Positions 1 through 7,225 are shown, counted from the first letter of the stretch. The stretch: DNA of 18,231 bases from UBA8514 sp050251415 (GCA_050251415.1 JBFWMT010000053.1:1-18231), one strand, 5' to 3'. Numbers and translations are program-made. The notes: generated from the letters alone by a model not told the origin.

Positions 1-54
1 TGAGGGCTAACGCATTTCGAGTGCGCCCCGTTATGACCACTTCGATACGTCTCC
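1..54 (-). tRNA. tRNA-Ser(CGA), 5' part, runs off the window edge
   Basis: Read on the minus strand from 54, the sequence begins GGAGACG (acceptor 5' strand), followed by a class-II style D arm and an anticodon arm GCGCA-CTCGAAA-TGCGT. The stem pairs throughout with one closing G-U, and the anticodon CGA is at 17-19. The start of a variable arm is visible before the window ends, so the T arm and 3' acceptor strand lie outside and intactness cannot be judged. Of the three serine-tRNA-like sequences in 1-323 this is the only one with a sound anticodon stem, so it is probably the functional gene. It shares a 30-bp exact repeat (29-58) with the copy at 107-136. Confidence 0.75.
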
Positions 55-77
55 ATATAATAATTATTCAGTTTTCG

Positions 78-132
78 GCGCAGATAACATGATTTCGAGT
101 CAGGCTCGTTATGACCACTTCGATACGTCTCC
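78..132 (-). pseudogene. tRNA-Ser(CGA) 5'-half remnant (copy B)
   Basis: From 132 leftward the minus strand repeats the first 28 tRNA bases of the neighbouring tRNA-Ser exactly, with the same D arm and a CTCGAAA anticodon loop (anticodon 95-97). The anticodon stem is CCTGA/TCATG, with one C-U mismatch, as if its two arms came from different tRNAs. No T arm or 3' acceptor strand follows; the next tRNA 5' end begins at 54, only 78 bp on. I read it as a broken gene or an attachment-site scar rather than a working tRNA. Confidence 0.6.
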
Positions 133-147
133 ATATTCTATTTTAAC

Positions 148-202
148 ACACAAAGCCTTTCGTAGAAGTCAAGGCAAAGTGTAGAAAAACCGTAGAAATC
201 GG
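148..202. repeat. Three GTAGAA direct repeats with small inverted repeats
   Basis: GTAGAA occurs at 162-167, 181-186 and 192-197, all on the plus strand. The first lies in the loop of an interrupted hairpin (ACAC-aaa-GCCTT at 148-159 against AAGGC-aaa-GTGT at 171-182), and the third lies between ACCG and CGGT. No gene is visible in 133-280. Short direct repeats beside a tRNA break resemble arm-type sites bound by tyrosine integrases at element ends, but this is inference; no integrase is in the window. Confidence 0.4.
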
Positions 203-280
203 TAAAACACTAAATTTTCAAAATCCCGCAAACCCGCATAAACACAAGGATTTATGGCATTTTCAAGGCAATTGACCGAG

Positions 281-323
281 TGGATTTCGAGTTTCGCACC
301 TTAAACCGCTCGGACAACTCTCC
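281..323 (-). pseudogene. tRNA-Ser-like 5'-half remnant (copy C)
   Basis: From 323 leftward the minus strand reads GGAGAGTTGTCCGAGCGG, typical of a Firmicute tRNA-Ser acceptor and D arm, and reaches an anticodon loop CTCGAAA (anticodon CGA at 287-289). After the loop the 3' stem arm does not pair with the 5' arm (CGAAA against TCCAC, one pair only), and no T arm follows. This is a different tRNA-Ser isotype body from copies A and B, yet it breaks at the same loop. A good promoter still stands directly upstream (334-363). Confidence 0.6.
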
Positions 324-333
324 ACAAAAATGT

Positions 334-363
334 ATTATACCATACCCTTACTATTACAAGCAA
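334..363 (-). promoter_or_regulatory. Sigma-A promoter facing the tRNA-Ser remnants
   Basis: On the minus strand, -35 TTGCTT (358-363) and -10 TATAAT (334-339) are separated by 18 bp. The -10 ends 10 bp before the 5' end of tRNA-like copy C at 323, a normal distance for a tRNA promoter. It overlaps the hairpin downstream of the marR gene (ATACCCTT/AAGGGTAT, about 341-370), which could also serve as a weak terminator. Confidence 0.6.
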
Positions 364-386
364 GGGTATAATATTTTTATATGTAT

Positions 387-809
387 TTATGCGAAATCAT
401 AGCCTGCTATCTCACGCAACGCTTTTTTTATACTCAGAACCTCATCTTGCTTAAAGTCTTTAAGCACTTCAGCATTCACATCGTCAATAATTTTTGAAAT
501 AGGCTCTTCCAATGCTTTGCCTTTTTCTGTAATAATAACTTGAACCTCACGTCTGTCTTCTTTATTTATCACACGGTCAATAAGGTCTTTTTTCTGCATT
601 CTGTCAAGCACACCAGAAATTGTGGATGTTTCAAGGCAAAGTGTTTCGGCAATCTGCTTAGGCGTAGCGTGAGTTCTACCCCATAAACAGCTTAAAACAC
701 CATACTGGGAAGGTGTAACGTCATATTCCGCAAGCTTAACACTTAAAAGTTGAAACACATTATGCTGTGCTGTTGTAAGTAAAAAATTGATACATTCTTT
801 AAGTTCCAT
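387..809 (-). CDS. MarR-family transcriptional regulator
   Basis: A 140-residue protein with the usual MarR layout: an N-terminal dimerisation helix, a winged helix-turn-helix near residues 35-90 (YGVLSCLWG, then TPKQIAETLCLETSTISGVL as recognition region), a wing ending in KEDRRE, and a C-terminal helix. MarR proteins are dimeric DNA-binding repressors or activators that often respond to small phenolic or oxidant ligands; the ligand here is unknown. The start is supported by GAGG 8 bp upstream. It follows the YihY gene by 69-70 bp but has its own near-perfect promoter in that gap, so it may be transcribed alone and regulate itself or its neighbour. No recognisable specific subfamily (HosA, SlyA, OhrR) was assigned; the typical OhrR reactive cysteine near the N-terminus is absent. 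Confidence 0.9.
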   Translation of the reverse strand: MELKECINFLLTTAQHNVFQLLSVKLAEYDVTPSQYGVLSCLWGRTHATPKQIAETLCLETSTISGVLDRMQKKDLIDRVINKEDRREVQVIITEKGKALEEPISKIIDDVNAEVLKDFKQDEVLSIKKALREIAGYDFA

Positions 810-841
810 AATAATTCCTCTTCCAAATTCGTAATAAAAGC

Positions 842-870
842 ATTATATAAAAAATGACGACCCCTGTCAA
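842..870 (-). promoter_or_regulatory. Consensus sigma-A promoter of the marR gene
   Basis: The minus strand carries TTGACA (865-870), exactly 17 bp, then TATAAT (842-847), a full match to the sigma-A consensus. It sits between the stop of the yihY-like gene and the marR start, giving a short leader of about 25 nt. Such a strong promoter on a regulator gene suggests it is held down by a repressor, perhaps MarR itself. Confidence 0.8.
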
Positions 871-878
871 TTTTTAAA

Positions 879-1733
879 TTATAAAAACCTTGTTTTTTTA
901 TTCTTTTCTTCATTCATTTCCTTCAACACGCTGTTTACTTCTGCACCCATTAGCAAGATAGATGCCATCATATAAAGCCAAACCAGCAAAACAATTATTG
1001 CACCTATAGACCCAAACAAAACCGAATAGTTGCCCATATTTTCAACATAATAAGAAAAACCCGCCGATAACAAAAGCCATAAAAATACCGCCGCCCCCGC
1101 CCCTGGAAAAGCCTGCGTGAAGCTAACACTGCAATTTGGCGCAAGTATATACAATATTGTTATTGTAAAAAAACATATAATTGCCATAGCCGCAAAACGA
1201 TTTATAACCCATGCATCAATAAATTCTGATGATATACCCACAAATTTAGATATAAAAGATAATATGGTTCTTCCAGCAATCAACAACGTAAGGGATGCAA
1301 ATATTGTAAAAACAAATAGTGTAGTGAACATAAGTACAAATAGTATTTTTTTTAGAAAACGGCGTTCATTTTGCACTTTATAAACCCTGTTTATTTCATC
1401 CATAATTCTTTTAACTGCCCTAAGCGGGAAGTAAACCGTAAAAAATAAACTTACCATAAGTATGTTTGCATTTTTGTTTGTACTTACATATATCAAGTAT
1501 CTGTTAATGATATTAATTACATCATGGGGTAAAATTCCTGAAAATGCCTGAGAAACAGAGTCTGATGAAATATTTGCATAGCCTAAAAGCATGCTTCCCA
1601 AAATAATCAGCGGAAAAAAAGAAAATACCATATAATAAGACAACGCCGCCGCACTGCTGCCGATATCATCATTAAAATACCTTTTTATAAGCCTAATTAA
1701 AAACTGAACAGGTTGTAAATCAGTAAGTTTCAT
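879..1733 (-). CDS. YihY/virulence factor BrkB family membrane protein
   Basis: A 284-residue integral membrane protein of the YihY/BrkB family (formerly mis-assigned as RNase BN). The N-terminal motif DDIGSSAAALSYYMVFSFFP is the family hallmark, followed by about six hydrophobic segments: residues roughly 30-55, 85-105, 125-155, 175-200, 210-235 and 240-265. The family has no firmly established biochemical role; transport or envelope functions have been proposed. I chose the ATG at 1733 (MKLTDLQ) because AAGGA lies 9 bp upstream. An upstream in-frame ATG at 1757 would add 8 residues but lacks a ribosome site. The charged C-terminal tail (KEMNEEKNKKTRFL) is presumably cytoplasmic. No clear promoter was found upstream, where the leuB terminator ends. 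Confidence 0.88.
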   Translation of the reverse strand: MKLTDLQPVQFLIRLIKRYFNDDIGSSAAALSYYMVFSFFPLIILGSMLLGYANISSDSVSQAFSGILPHDVINIINRYLIYVSTNKNANILMVSLFFTVYFPLRAVKRIMDEINRVYKVQNERRFLKKILFVLMFTTLFVFTIFASLTLLIAGRTILSFISKFVGISSEFIDAWVINRFAAMAIICFFTITILYILAPNCSVSFTQAFPGAGAAVFLWLLLSAGFSYYVENMGNYSVLFGSIGAIIVLLVWLYMMASILLMGAEVNSVLKEMNEEKNKKTRFL

Positions 1734-1809
1734 AAACCACATTCCTTTTGGGTACATTTTTTATAATATTACCCTTACAGTAAAATTTATTATATTTATT
1801 TTACCACAT

Positions 1810-1856
1810 AAAAAAATAAATATAAAGAGAAAGACCATTTATAAGTCTTTCTCTTT
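1810..1856 (-). terminator. Rho-independent terminator of the leu operon
   Basis: A perfect 12-bp inverted repeat (AAAGAGAAAGAC at 1824-1835 and GTCTTTCTCTTT at 1845-1856) is followed on the minus strand by an AT-rich, T-rich tail at 1810-1823. It lies 8 bp after the leuB stop and closes the leuACDB transcript. Confidence 0.85.
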
Positions 1857-1863
1857 GATAAAT

Positions 1864-2940
1864 TTATTTTAAAGCATTTCTAATTAATTTGCCCATTTGT
1901 GCTGTACCAATTGCTTGCACACCCTCGGTTGCAATATCCGCTGTTCTATTGCCACCATCCAGCACTTTTGTAACTGCCGCTTCTATGGCATTTGCCTCTT
2001 CATCAAGCTTAAATGTATAACGAAGCATCATGGCCATAGAAAGTATTGTTGCAATTGGGTTTGCAATGTTTTGTCCTGCAATATCTGGTGCAGAACCATG
2101 GATAGGCTCATACATGCCAAACGCACCCTCTCCAAGGCTTGCGGACGGAAGCATACCAATTGAACCTGTTATCTGGCTTGCTTCATCAGATAAAATATCG
2201 CCAAATATGTTAGATGTAACAATAACATCAAAATGTTTAGGGTTACGAACTAACTGCATTGCGGCATTATCCACATACATATGGTCAAGTGTAACTTCTG
2301 GATAATCCTTAGCCACCTCAATTACAACTTTTCTCCATAAACGTGAGGTTTCCAAAACGTTAGCTTTATCCACACTGGTAAGGCGTTTATCTCTGCTCAT
2401 TGCAGCCTCAAAAGCAACCTTTGCAATTCGCTTTATTTCCATTTCACTGTATGCCTCTGTGTCATAAGCCTCTGTTCCATACTTTCCATCTCTGTAGCCA
2501 CGGTCGCCAAAATATATACCGCCTGTAAGCTCACGCACAATAAGTATATCAAGGCTGTCACCCACTATTTCCTTTTTTATAGGTGACGCATCACTTAAGG
2601 CATTATGTATAATGGCTGGGCGAAGATTTGCATATAGTCCAAGTTGTTCTCTAAGACCTAAAAGTGCCCTTTCTGGGCGTTGCTCCCCTGGTACATTGTC
2701 CCACTTAGGGCCGCCAACTGCACCTAAAATAACAGAATCTGAGGCTTTACAAACCTCCACTGTTTCTTTAGGTAAACATTCTCCACAGGCATCAATGGCA
2801 TTGCCCCCTGCCAAAACCTCTGTAAAATTAAATTTATGGTGAAATTTTACGCCTATTACTTCAAGCACTTTTAATGCCTCATCTACTATTTCAGGGCCTA
2901 TGCCATCGCCCTTAATTACCGCTAAATTAAAGCTTGCCAT
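1864..2940 (-). CDS. leuB: 3-isopropylmalate dehydrogenase
   Basis: A 358-residue enzyme that oxidises and decarboxylates 3-isopropylmalate to 4-methyl-2-oxopentanoate with NAD+, the third step of leucine synthesis, in the cytoplasm. Visible family marks are GDGIGPEIV near residues 11-19, the substrate-binding arginines in RPERALLGLR and LRP, VRELTGGIYFG, the YVDNAAMQLV segment with its Tyr and Asp, and NIFGDILSDEAS with the metal-binding Asp residues. GSAPDIAGQNIANP near the C-terminus is the NAD-binding loop. Length is normal. AGGAGG lies 8 bp before the ATG. It is the last gene of the operon, 41 bp after leuD and just before a terminator. Confidence 0.97.
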   Translation of the reverse strand: MASFNLAVIKGDGIGPEIVDEALKVLEVIGVKFHHKFNFTEVLAGGNAIDACGECLPKETVEVCKASDSVILGAVGGPKWDNVPGEQRPERALLGLREQLGLYANLRPAIIHNALSDASPIKKEIVGDSLDILIVRELTGGIYFGDRGYRDGKYGTEAYDTEAYSEMEIKRIAKVAFEAAMSRDKRLTSVDKANVLETSRLWRKVVIEVAKDYPEVTLDHMYVDNAAMQLVRNPKHFDVIVTSNIFGDILSDEASQITGSIGMLPSASLGEGAFGMYEPIHGSAPDIAGQNIANPIATILSMAMMLRYTFKLDEEANAIEAAVTKVLDGGNRTADIATEGVQAIGTAQMGKLIRNALK

Positions 2941-2981
2941 TGTTTTTCCTCCTATATCGAATCAACACTTGGATGAACTTC

Positions 2982-3473
2982 TTACCCTATTTTACTGCTT
3001 GTGTATTTAACCAAACCGCCCTCTGCCATTATCTTCTGCATAAATTCTGGAAAAGGCTCTGCCTTATAGGTTTTACCTGTTGTAACATTAGTAATTACCC
3101 CTGTTGCAAAATCAACACTAACCTCATCGTCTGCTTTAATGTCATTTGCCGCTTCTTCACATTCTAAAATAGGTAAACCAATGTTTATGGCATTACGGTA
3201 GAATATACGGGCAAATGTTGAAGCAATAACACAGCTGATACCTGCACATTTAATTGCAAGTGGTGCATGTTCACGGGATGAACCACAACCAAAATTTTTA
3301 GTTGCAACAATAATGTCCCCTTTTTTAGCCTTATTTACAAAATCTGAATCAATGTCAATCATACAATATTTTGCAAGCTCTTCTCCACTGGATACATTCA
3401 GGTATCTTGCTGGTATAATTACATCTGTATCCACGTTGTCGCCATATTTAAAAACTTTTCCCTTTACTTCCAT
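2982..3473 (-). CDS. leuD: 3-isopropylmalate dehydratase, small subunit
   Basis: A 163-residue small (swivel-domain) subunit that pairs with LeuC to isomerise 2- to 3-isopropylmalate. GDNVDTDVIIPARYL at residues 11-25 and KNFGCGSSREHAP at about 59-71 are the classic LeuD motifs. The length matches the short LeuD form of Archaea and Clostridia, not the roughly 200-residue enterobacterial form. The start codon shares one base with the leuC stop (TAATG), and its AGGAGG lies within the last codons of leuC, so the two subunits are translationally coupled. Confidence 0.97.
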   Translation of the reverse strand: MEVKGKVFKYGDNVDTDVIIPARYLNVSSGEELAKYCMIDIDSDFVNKAKKGDIIVATKNFGCGSSREHAPLAIKCAGISCVIASTFARIFYRNAINIGLPILECEEAANDIKADDEVSVDFATGVITNVTTGKTYKAEPFPEFMQKIMAEGGLVKYTSSKIG

Positions 3474-4753
3474 TAGTTCATACCTCCTGTAATTTTTTCT
3501 GGGTCTGCAATATATCCTACCAGTGCCGATGCCGCTGCAACTGCGGGGCTTGCAAGGTAAACTTCACTTTCTGTATGACCCATTCTGCCTACAAAGTTAC
3601 GGTTCGTTGTAGAAATAGCTCTCTCGCCTTCAGCAAGAATCCCCATATGTCCGCCAAGGCATGGTCCGCATGTTGGGGTAGAGAAAATGGCACCTGCTTT
3701 AATAATATCCTCTGCATAACCAAGTTTAATACAGTCCAAATAAATCTGCTGTGTTGCAGGAATTACAATAGTTCTTACACGTTTGTGTACCTTTTTGCCT
3801 CTCAAAATGTCTGCGGCAATTTTCATATCCTCTAAACGACCATTTGTACATGAGCCAATCACCGCTTGGTCAAGAACAACTTTAAGTCCTTCTGCCTCAT
3901 CAATTGTTTTTGTGTTATCTGGCAAATGGGGGAAAGATATGGTAGGACGCAATGTGCTTAAATCTATTGTAATTGTCTCGTCATACTCGGCATCCTCATC
4001 CGCTTCAAAAATCTTATATTCCTTTGTTGTATGTTCATTTTCGTATGCAATTGTTTTGTCGTCCACAGGGAAAATACCGTTTTTAGCACCTGCTTCAATT
4101 GCCATGTTTGCCATAGCAAATCTGTCATCCATGGAAAGATAATTTATGCCGTCGCCCACAAACTCCATAGATTTATATAACGCACCATCAACACCAATTT
4201 TGCCTATGATGTGCAAAATAATATCTTTGCCGCTAATCCATTTAGCTGGCTTGCCTGTAAGTACAAATTTAATTGCACTAGGTACCTTAAACCACGCTTC
4301 CCCTGTTGCCATACCAATCGCCATGTCTGTACTTCCAACACCTGTTGAAAAAGCACCCAATGCACCATATGTACATGTGTGACTGTCTGCACCTATAATA
4401 ACTTCACCAGGTGCAACTATGCCTTTTTCAGGAAGAAGTGCATGTTCAATACCCATTTCCCCAACATCATAAAAATGCTTTATGTCCTTTTCCCATGCAA
4501 ATTCACGACTACACTTGCACTGCTGTGCCGCTTTAATATCCTTGTTTGGTGTAAAATGGTCTAAAACAATGACCACTTTTTCTTTATCAAAAACCTCTGT
4601 TGCCCCTGTTTTTTTAAATTCTGGTATAGCTACCGCCGTTGTAATATCGTTACCCATAACTATATCCAGCTTTGCCTGTATTAACTGCCCCGCCTTAACG
4701 GTTTCAACCCCTGCGTGTGCCGCAAGTATTTTTTGTGTCATTGTCATTCCCAT
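3473..4753 (-). CDS. leuC: 3-isopropylmalate dehydratase, large subunit
   Basis: A 426-residue aconitase-family protein holding the [4Fe-4S] cluster of isopropylmalate isomerase. Cluster ligands are C302 in GSCTNGR and C362/C365 in TPTCGPCLGGHMG; GADSHTCTYG (121-130) and STGVGSTDMA are further family signatures. At about 420 residues it is the short LeuC form that pairs with a short LeuD (HacA/HacB-like), rather than the roughly 465-residue enterobacterial type. In an operon with leuA and leuB the substrate is isopropylmalate rather than homoaconitate. AAAGGAGG lies 9 bp before the chosen ATG; other ATGs at codons 3 and 5 are less well placed. Confidence 0.96.
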   Translation of the reverse strand: MGMTMTQKILAAHAGVETVKAGQLIQAKLDIVMGNDITTAVAIPEFKKTGATEVFDKEKVVIVLDHFTPNKDIKAAQQCKCSREFAWEKDIKHFYDVGEMGIEHALLPEKGIVAPGEVIIGADSHTCTYGALGAFSTGVGSTDMAIGMATGEAWFKVPSAIKFVLTGKPAKWISGKDIILHIIGKIGVDGALYKSMEFVGDGINYLSMDDRFAMANMAIEAGAKNGIFPVDDKTIAYENEHTTKEYKIFEADEDAEYDETITIDLSTLRPTISFPHLPDNTKTIDEAEGLKVVLDQAVIGSCTNGRLEDMKIAADILRGKKVHKRVRTIVIPATQQIYLDCIKLGYAEDIIKAGAIFSTPTCGPCLGGHMGILAEGERAISTTNRNFVGRMGHTESEVYLASPAVAAASALVGYIADPEKITGGMN

Positions 4754-4775
4754 TTTATTTTTCCTCCTTTAGATA

Positions 4776-4800
4776 TTGATTGGAATTCTGTTCCAATCAA
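4776..4800. repeat. Perfect 10-bp-arm hairpin just upstream of leuC
   Basis: TTGATTGGAA (4776-4785) and TTCCAATCAA (4791-4800) form a perfect inverted repeat around a 5-base loop. On the minus-strand leu transcript it lies directly before the leuC ribosome site. There is no T run after it, so it is more likely an mRNA-stabilising or translation-shaping hairpin, or the boundary of the structured block beside it, than a terminator. Confidence 0.7.
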
Positions 4801-5057
4801 GTATGTAGACAAAGTCAAAACCTTGAGGGCTTTGCCCTCAAACACCCACAAGGGTTACACTGGTCAGCACTTTGCTTCACAAAGCTGTCCTGCGGACAGA
4901 TGGCATGTCTTTGCCATTGCATAATTGACCAATATAAAACCGTATGAATATGCGGTTTTAATAAAGTTTTTAGTCTTGCTTTTTTCAAAAAGTAAGTGGG
5001 TTTGGGCAAAGCCAAAGGTTTTTTATCAGTCTTTTTATACCGTAGTTCCCATACCAA
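4801..5057. repeat. Hairpin-rich intergenic block inside the leu operon
   Basis: The roughly 300 bp between leuA and leuC carry no convincing gene but many hairpins: TTGAGGGC-ttt-GCCCTCAA (4823-4841), CTGTCC-tgc-GGACAG (about 4883-4897), ATGGCA/TGCCAT (about 4901-4918), an outer TGGTCA/TGACCA pair enclosing those two (about 4860-4931), and an 11-bp stem TAAAACCG.AT (about 4936-4961). The density and modular pattern suggest a dispersed, non-coding repeat family (REP- or MITE-like) inserted into the operon. An 80-codon open frame crosses it but has no coding character. No second copy is present in this window. Confidence 0.55.
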
Positions 5058-5059
5058 CT

Positions 5060-6718
5060 TTAATCTATAATTTTGTTTACTGCACTTACAACTGCCCTAA
5101 GTGATGATTTTATAATATTGCTTGATGTCCCTGCACCAAAACCAATTTTGCCGTTGCCATCAGAAATCTGTACGTAGGAAATAGCCCTTGCCTTGGTTCC
5201 GTATTCCATGGAATGCTCACGGTAATCGTTAATTTCCAGTTTAACCTCAAAATGCTTTTCCAATGCATGGGTAAAAGCGTCTATAATACCATTTCCGCAT
5301 CCACATATTGTTAATGGCTGTCCGTGATAAGTAATTTCCGCCTCAACCGTAACCTCTTCGTCATCGCTTGTGTTAATTTCTTTATATTTCTCAATTGAAA
5401 TTGGGGCTCTTCCGTCAACATAAGTGTGGAAAAATACGTCCCTTATTGCACTTGGTGAAACATCCTTATGGCTTTTGTCTGAAAGCTTAGTAATAACAAT
5501 ACTGAAATCCTGCTGAAAAGCTCTTGGTAAGAACATGCCATAATTTTGCTCTAACACAAATGCTACACCGCCCTTGCCAGACTGGCTGTTAATTCTAACA
5601 ATGGGGTCATAAGTTCTTCCCACATCCATAGGGTCAATTGGCAGATAAGGCACTTCCCAATGGTCTGGGTGGTCTTTCATTCTATCCATGCCCTTTCTTA
5701 TTGCATCCTGATGTGAACCCGAGAAAGCTGTGTACACCAAAGCCCCTGCATATGGATGCCTTGGATGTACCGAAAGTCTTGTTGTTCTTTCGTAAATCTC
5801 CACAGCAGAGTCAATATCGCTAAAATCCAATTGCGGGTCAATGCCCTGCGAGAAAATGTTCATTGCAACTGCCATAATATCTGTATTGCCTGTTCTTTCA
5901 CCGTTACCAAATAAAGTTCCCTCTACCCTGTCTGCCCCTGCCATAATTGCAAGCTCTGTTGCAGCTACAGCAGTACCTCTGTCGTTGTGTGCATGAAGGC
6001 TGACAATAAGGTTTTCTCTGTTTTTAAGCTTGCTGCACTGGTATTCAATTTGGTCTGCATATATATTTGCTGTTGCCATTTCCACCGTAGACGGAAGATT
6101 TATAATCAGCTTCTTTTGGGCAGTTGGCTTAATAATGTCAATTACAGCATTGCAAATTTCAACTGCATAATCCATTTCTGTTCCTGTAAAGCTTTCTGGC
6201 GAATACTGAAAAAAGAAATCTGTTTCAGGGATTTTCTCCGCTTCCGAAATTAAAAGCTTTGCCCCCTCAACTGCAAGCAAAGTTGTTTGATCCATACTGT
6301 TGCCAAAAACAACATCTCTTTGCAAGGTGGAAGTTGAATTGTAAAGGTGAACGATTGCCTTTTTTGCACCCTTTAACGCTTGAAAAGTTTTTTTGATGAT
6401 CTCTGGACGGCTTTGAGTAAGCACCTGAACCACAACATCCTCTGGAATTAAATTTTCATCAATCAGCTTTCTTGCAAACTCAAACTCTGTATCACTTGCC
6501 GCTGGAAAACCGATTTCAATCTCTTTAAAGCCCGTTTTAACCAAAAAGTTAAAAAACTCCATTTTTTCCTCAAGGCTCATTGGTATTTCAAGGCTTTGGT
6601 TTCCATCCCTAAGGTCTACACTACACCAGATGGGTGCTTTTGTAATAACAGCACTGGGCCATTTTCTGTTAGGCATCTTCATTGTTGGATATGGACGGTA
6701 CTTTGTGTAATTCATCAT
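5060..6718 (-). CDS. leuA: 2-isopropylmalate synthase (long form)
   Basis: A 552-residue enzyme that condenses acetyl-CoA with 2-oxoisovalerate, the committed step to leucine. The TIM-barrel starts with VDLRDGNQS (R37, D38), and the metal ligands are in LHAHNDRG (H242, H244). GTLFGNGERTGNTD (about 267-280) is the glycine-rich active-site segment. The C-terminal about 130 residues form the LeuA regulatory domain that gives leucine feedback inhibition. The extended N-terminus (YRPYPTMKMPNRKWP) and the length mark the long LeuA type known from fungi, actinobacteria and some Clostridia. AAGGAGC lies 7 bp before the first of two adjacent ATGs. It is the first gene of the operon behind a leucine T-box. 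Confidence 0.97.
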   Translation of the reverse strand: MMNYTKYRPYPTMKMPNRKWPSAVITKAPIWCSVDLRDGNQSLEIPMSLEEKMEFFNFLVKTGFKEIEIGFPAASDTEFEFARKLIDENLIPEDVVVQVLTQSRPEIIKKTFQALKGAKKAIVHLYNSTSTLQRDVVFGNSMDQTTLLAVEGAKLLISEAEKIPETDFFFQYSPESFTGTEMDYAVEICNAVIDIIKPTAQKKLIINLPSTVEMATANIYADQIEYQCSKLKNRENLIVSLHAHNDRGTAVAATELAIMAGADRVEGTLFGNGERTGNTDIMAVAMNIFSQGIDPQLDFSDIDSAVEIYERTTRLSVHPRHPYAGALVYTAFSGSHQDAIRKGMDRMKDHPDHWEVPYLPIDPMDVGRTYDPIVRINSQSGKGGVAFVLEQNYGMFLPRAFQQDFSIVITKLSDKSHKDVSPSAIRDVFFHTYVDGRAPISIEKYKEINTSDDEEVTVEAEITYHGQPLTICGCGNGIIDAFTHALEKHFEVKLEINDYREHSMEYGTKARAISYVQISDGNGKIGFGAGTSSNIIKSSLRAVVSAVNKIID

Positions 6719-6767
6719 AATTTTGCTCCTTTTTGTTGTTTTTTATATGTTTCTTCAAAATTGAAAT

Positions 6768-6806
6768 AAAAAAAGCCCTTCGTCTCCTATAATAGAGACG
6801 AAGGGC
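6768..6806 (-). terminator. T-box regulated terminator before leuA
   Basis: GCCCTTCGTCTC (6775-6786) and GAGACGAAGGGC (6795-6806) form a perfect 12-bp stem with an 8-base loop, followed on the minus strand by seven T (6768-6774). The upstream strand starts just after the T-box core, as expected for a terminator competing with an antiterminator. Confidence 0.95.
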
Positions 6807-7033
6807 ATAACCTCCGTGGTACCACTCTCATTTGTTCCAAAAAGGAACACACTTAATACGGATACGGGCAGTAATCCAAATAATCCTGCTGAATATCCTG
6901 TCATTATAACGGTTGACCTCCGATTCCACCTATTAACACATCCTAAAGGTTTGTTTTTTCAGCGAATCACTCCAAGGCGAGTTCAATTTCTCTCGTATTA
7001 CTGCCTCGCACCACACGGCAGCTCTCTGAAAAT
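6768..7033 (-). promoter_or_regulatory. Leucine T-box leader of leuACDB
   Basis: On the minus strand the leader has a stem I closed by TTTTCAG and CTGAAAA (about 7032 and 6957), an AGAGAG box, a specifier context GAACTCGCC with the leucine codon CTC at 6979-6981, the GGTGGAA region, and the T-box core GAGTGGTACCACGG at about 6814-6827 followed by the terminator. T-boxes read the charging state of a tRNA: uncharged tRNA-Leu (anticodon GAG) pairs with CTC and its ACCA end pairs with UGGU, favouring the antiterminator. The UGGU here fits the A discriminator of tRNA-Leu. All four leu genes lie downstream, so leucine starvation should raise the pathway. Confidence 0.95.
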
Positions 7034-7096
7034 CTTAAGAAATTTACTATTCCTCTTCACAGTGTTGTTAAAGCTATTTAATTGATGTTGAAAACT

Positions 7097-7125
7097 AATT
7101 TATCACACTTGCACTGCATTGTCAA
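7097..7125 (-). promoter_or_regulatory. Sigma-A promoter of the leu operon
   Basis: The minus strand has TTGACA (7120-7125), a 17-bp spacer and TAAATT (7097-7102). Transcription would start near 7090, about 57 nt before stem I of the T-box. The 7126-7225 stretch upstream, to the stop of the next gene, shows no other convincing signal. Confidence 0.75.
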
Positions 7126-7225
7126 CATAAAATTTTCGTTCTGTTTTAACCTACTAATTTCATTAATATTATTAACTATTTTTATGTTACACACTAGTTC
7201 AAGCCATAGACAGCACCTTAGTCCC

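Noticed and set aside
275..290. CCGAGTGG on the plus strand, like a tRNA D arm in the opposite direction
   Set aside because: No acceptor or T arm accompanies it on that strand; it is probably chance beside tRNA copy C.
842..857. CATT/AATG inverted repeat over the marR promoter -10 as a MarR operator
   Set aside because: Arms of only 4 bp in AT-rich DNA are too weak to claim.
4815..5057. 80-codon open frame on the minus strand between leuA and leuC
   Set aside because: It lies wholly within the hairpin-rich block, starts without a ribosome site, has no domain-like pattern, and contains residues that simply translate the palindromes.
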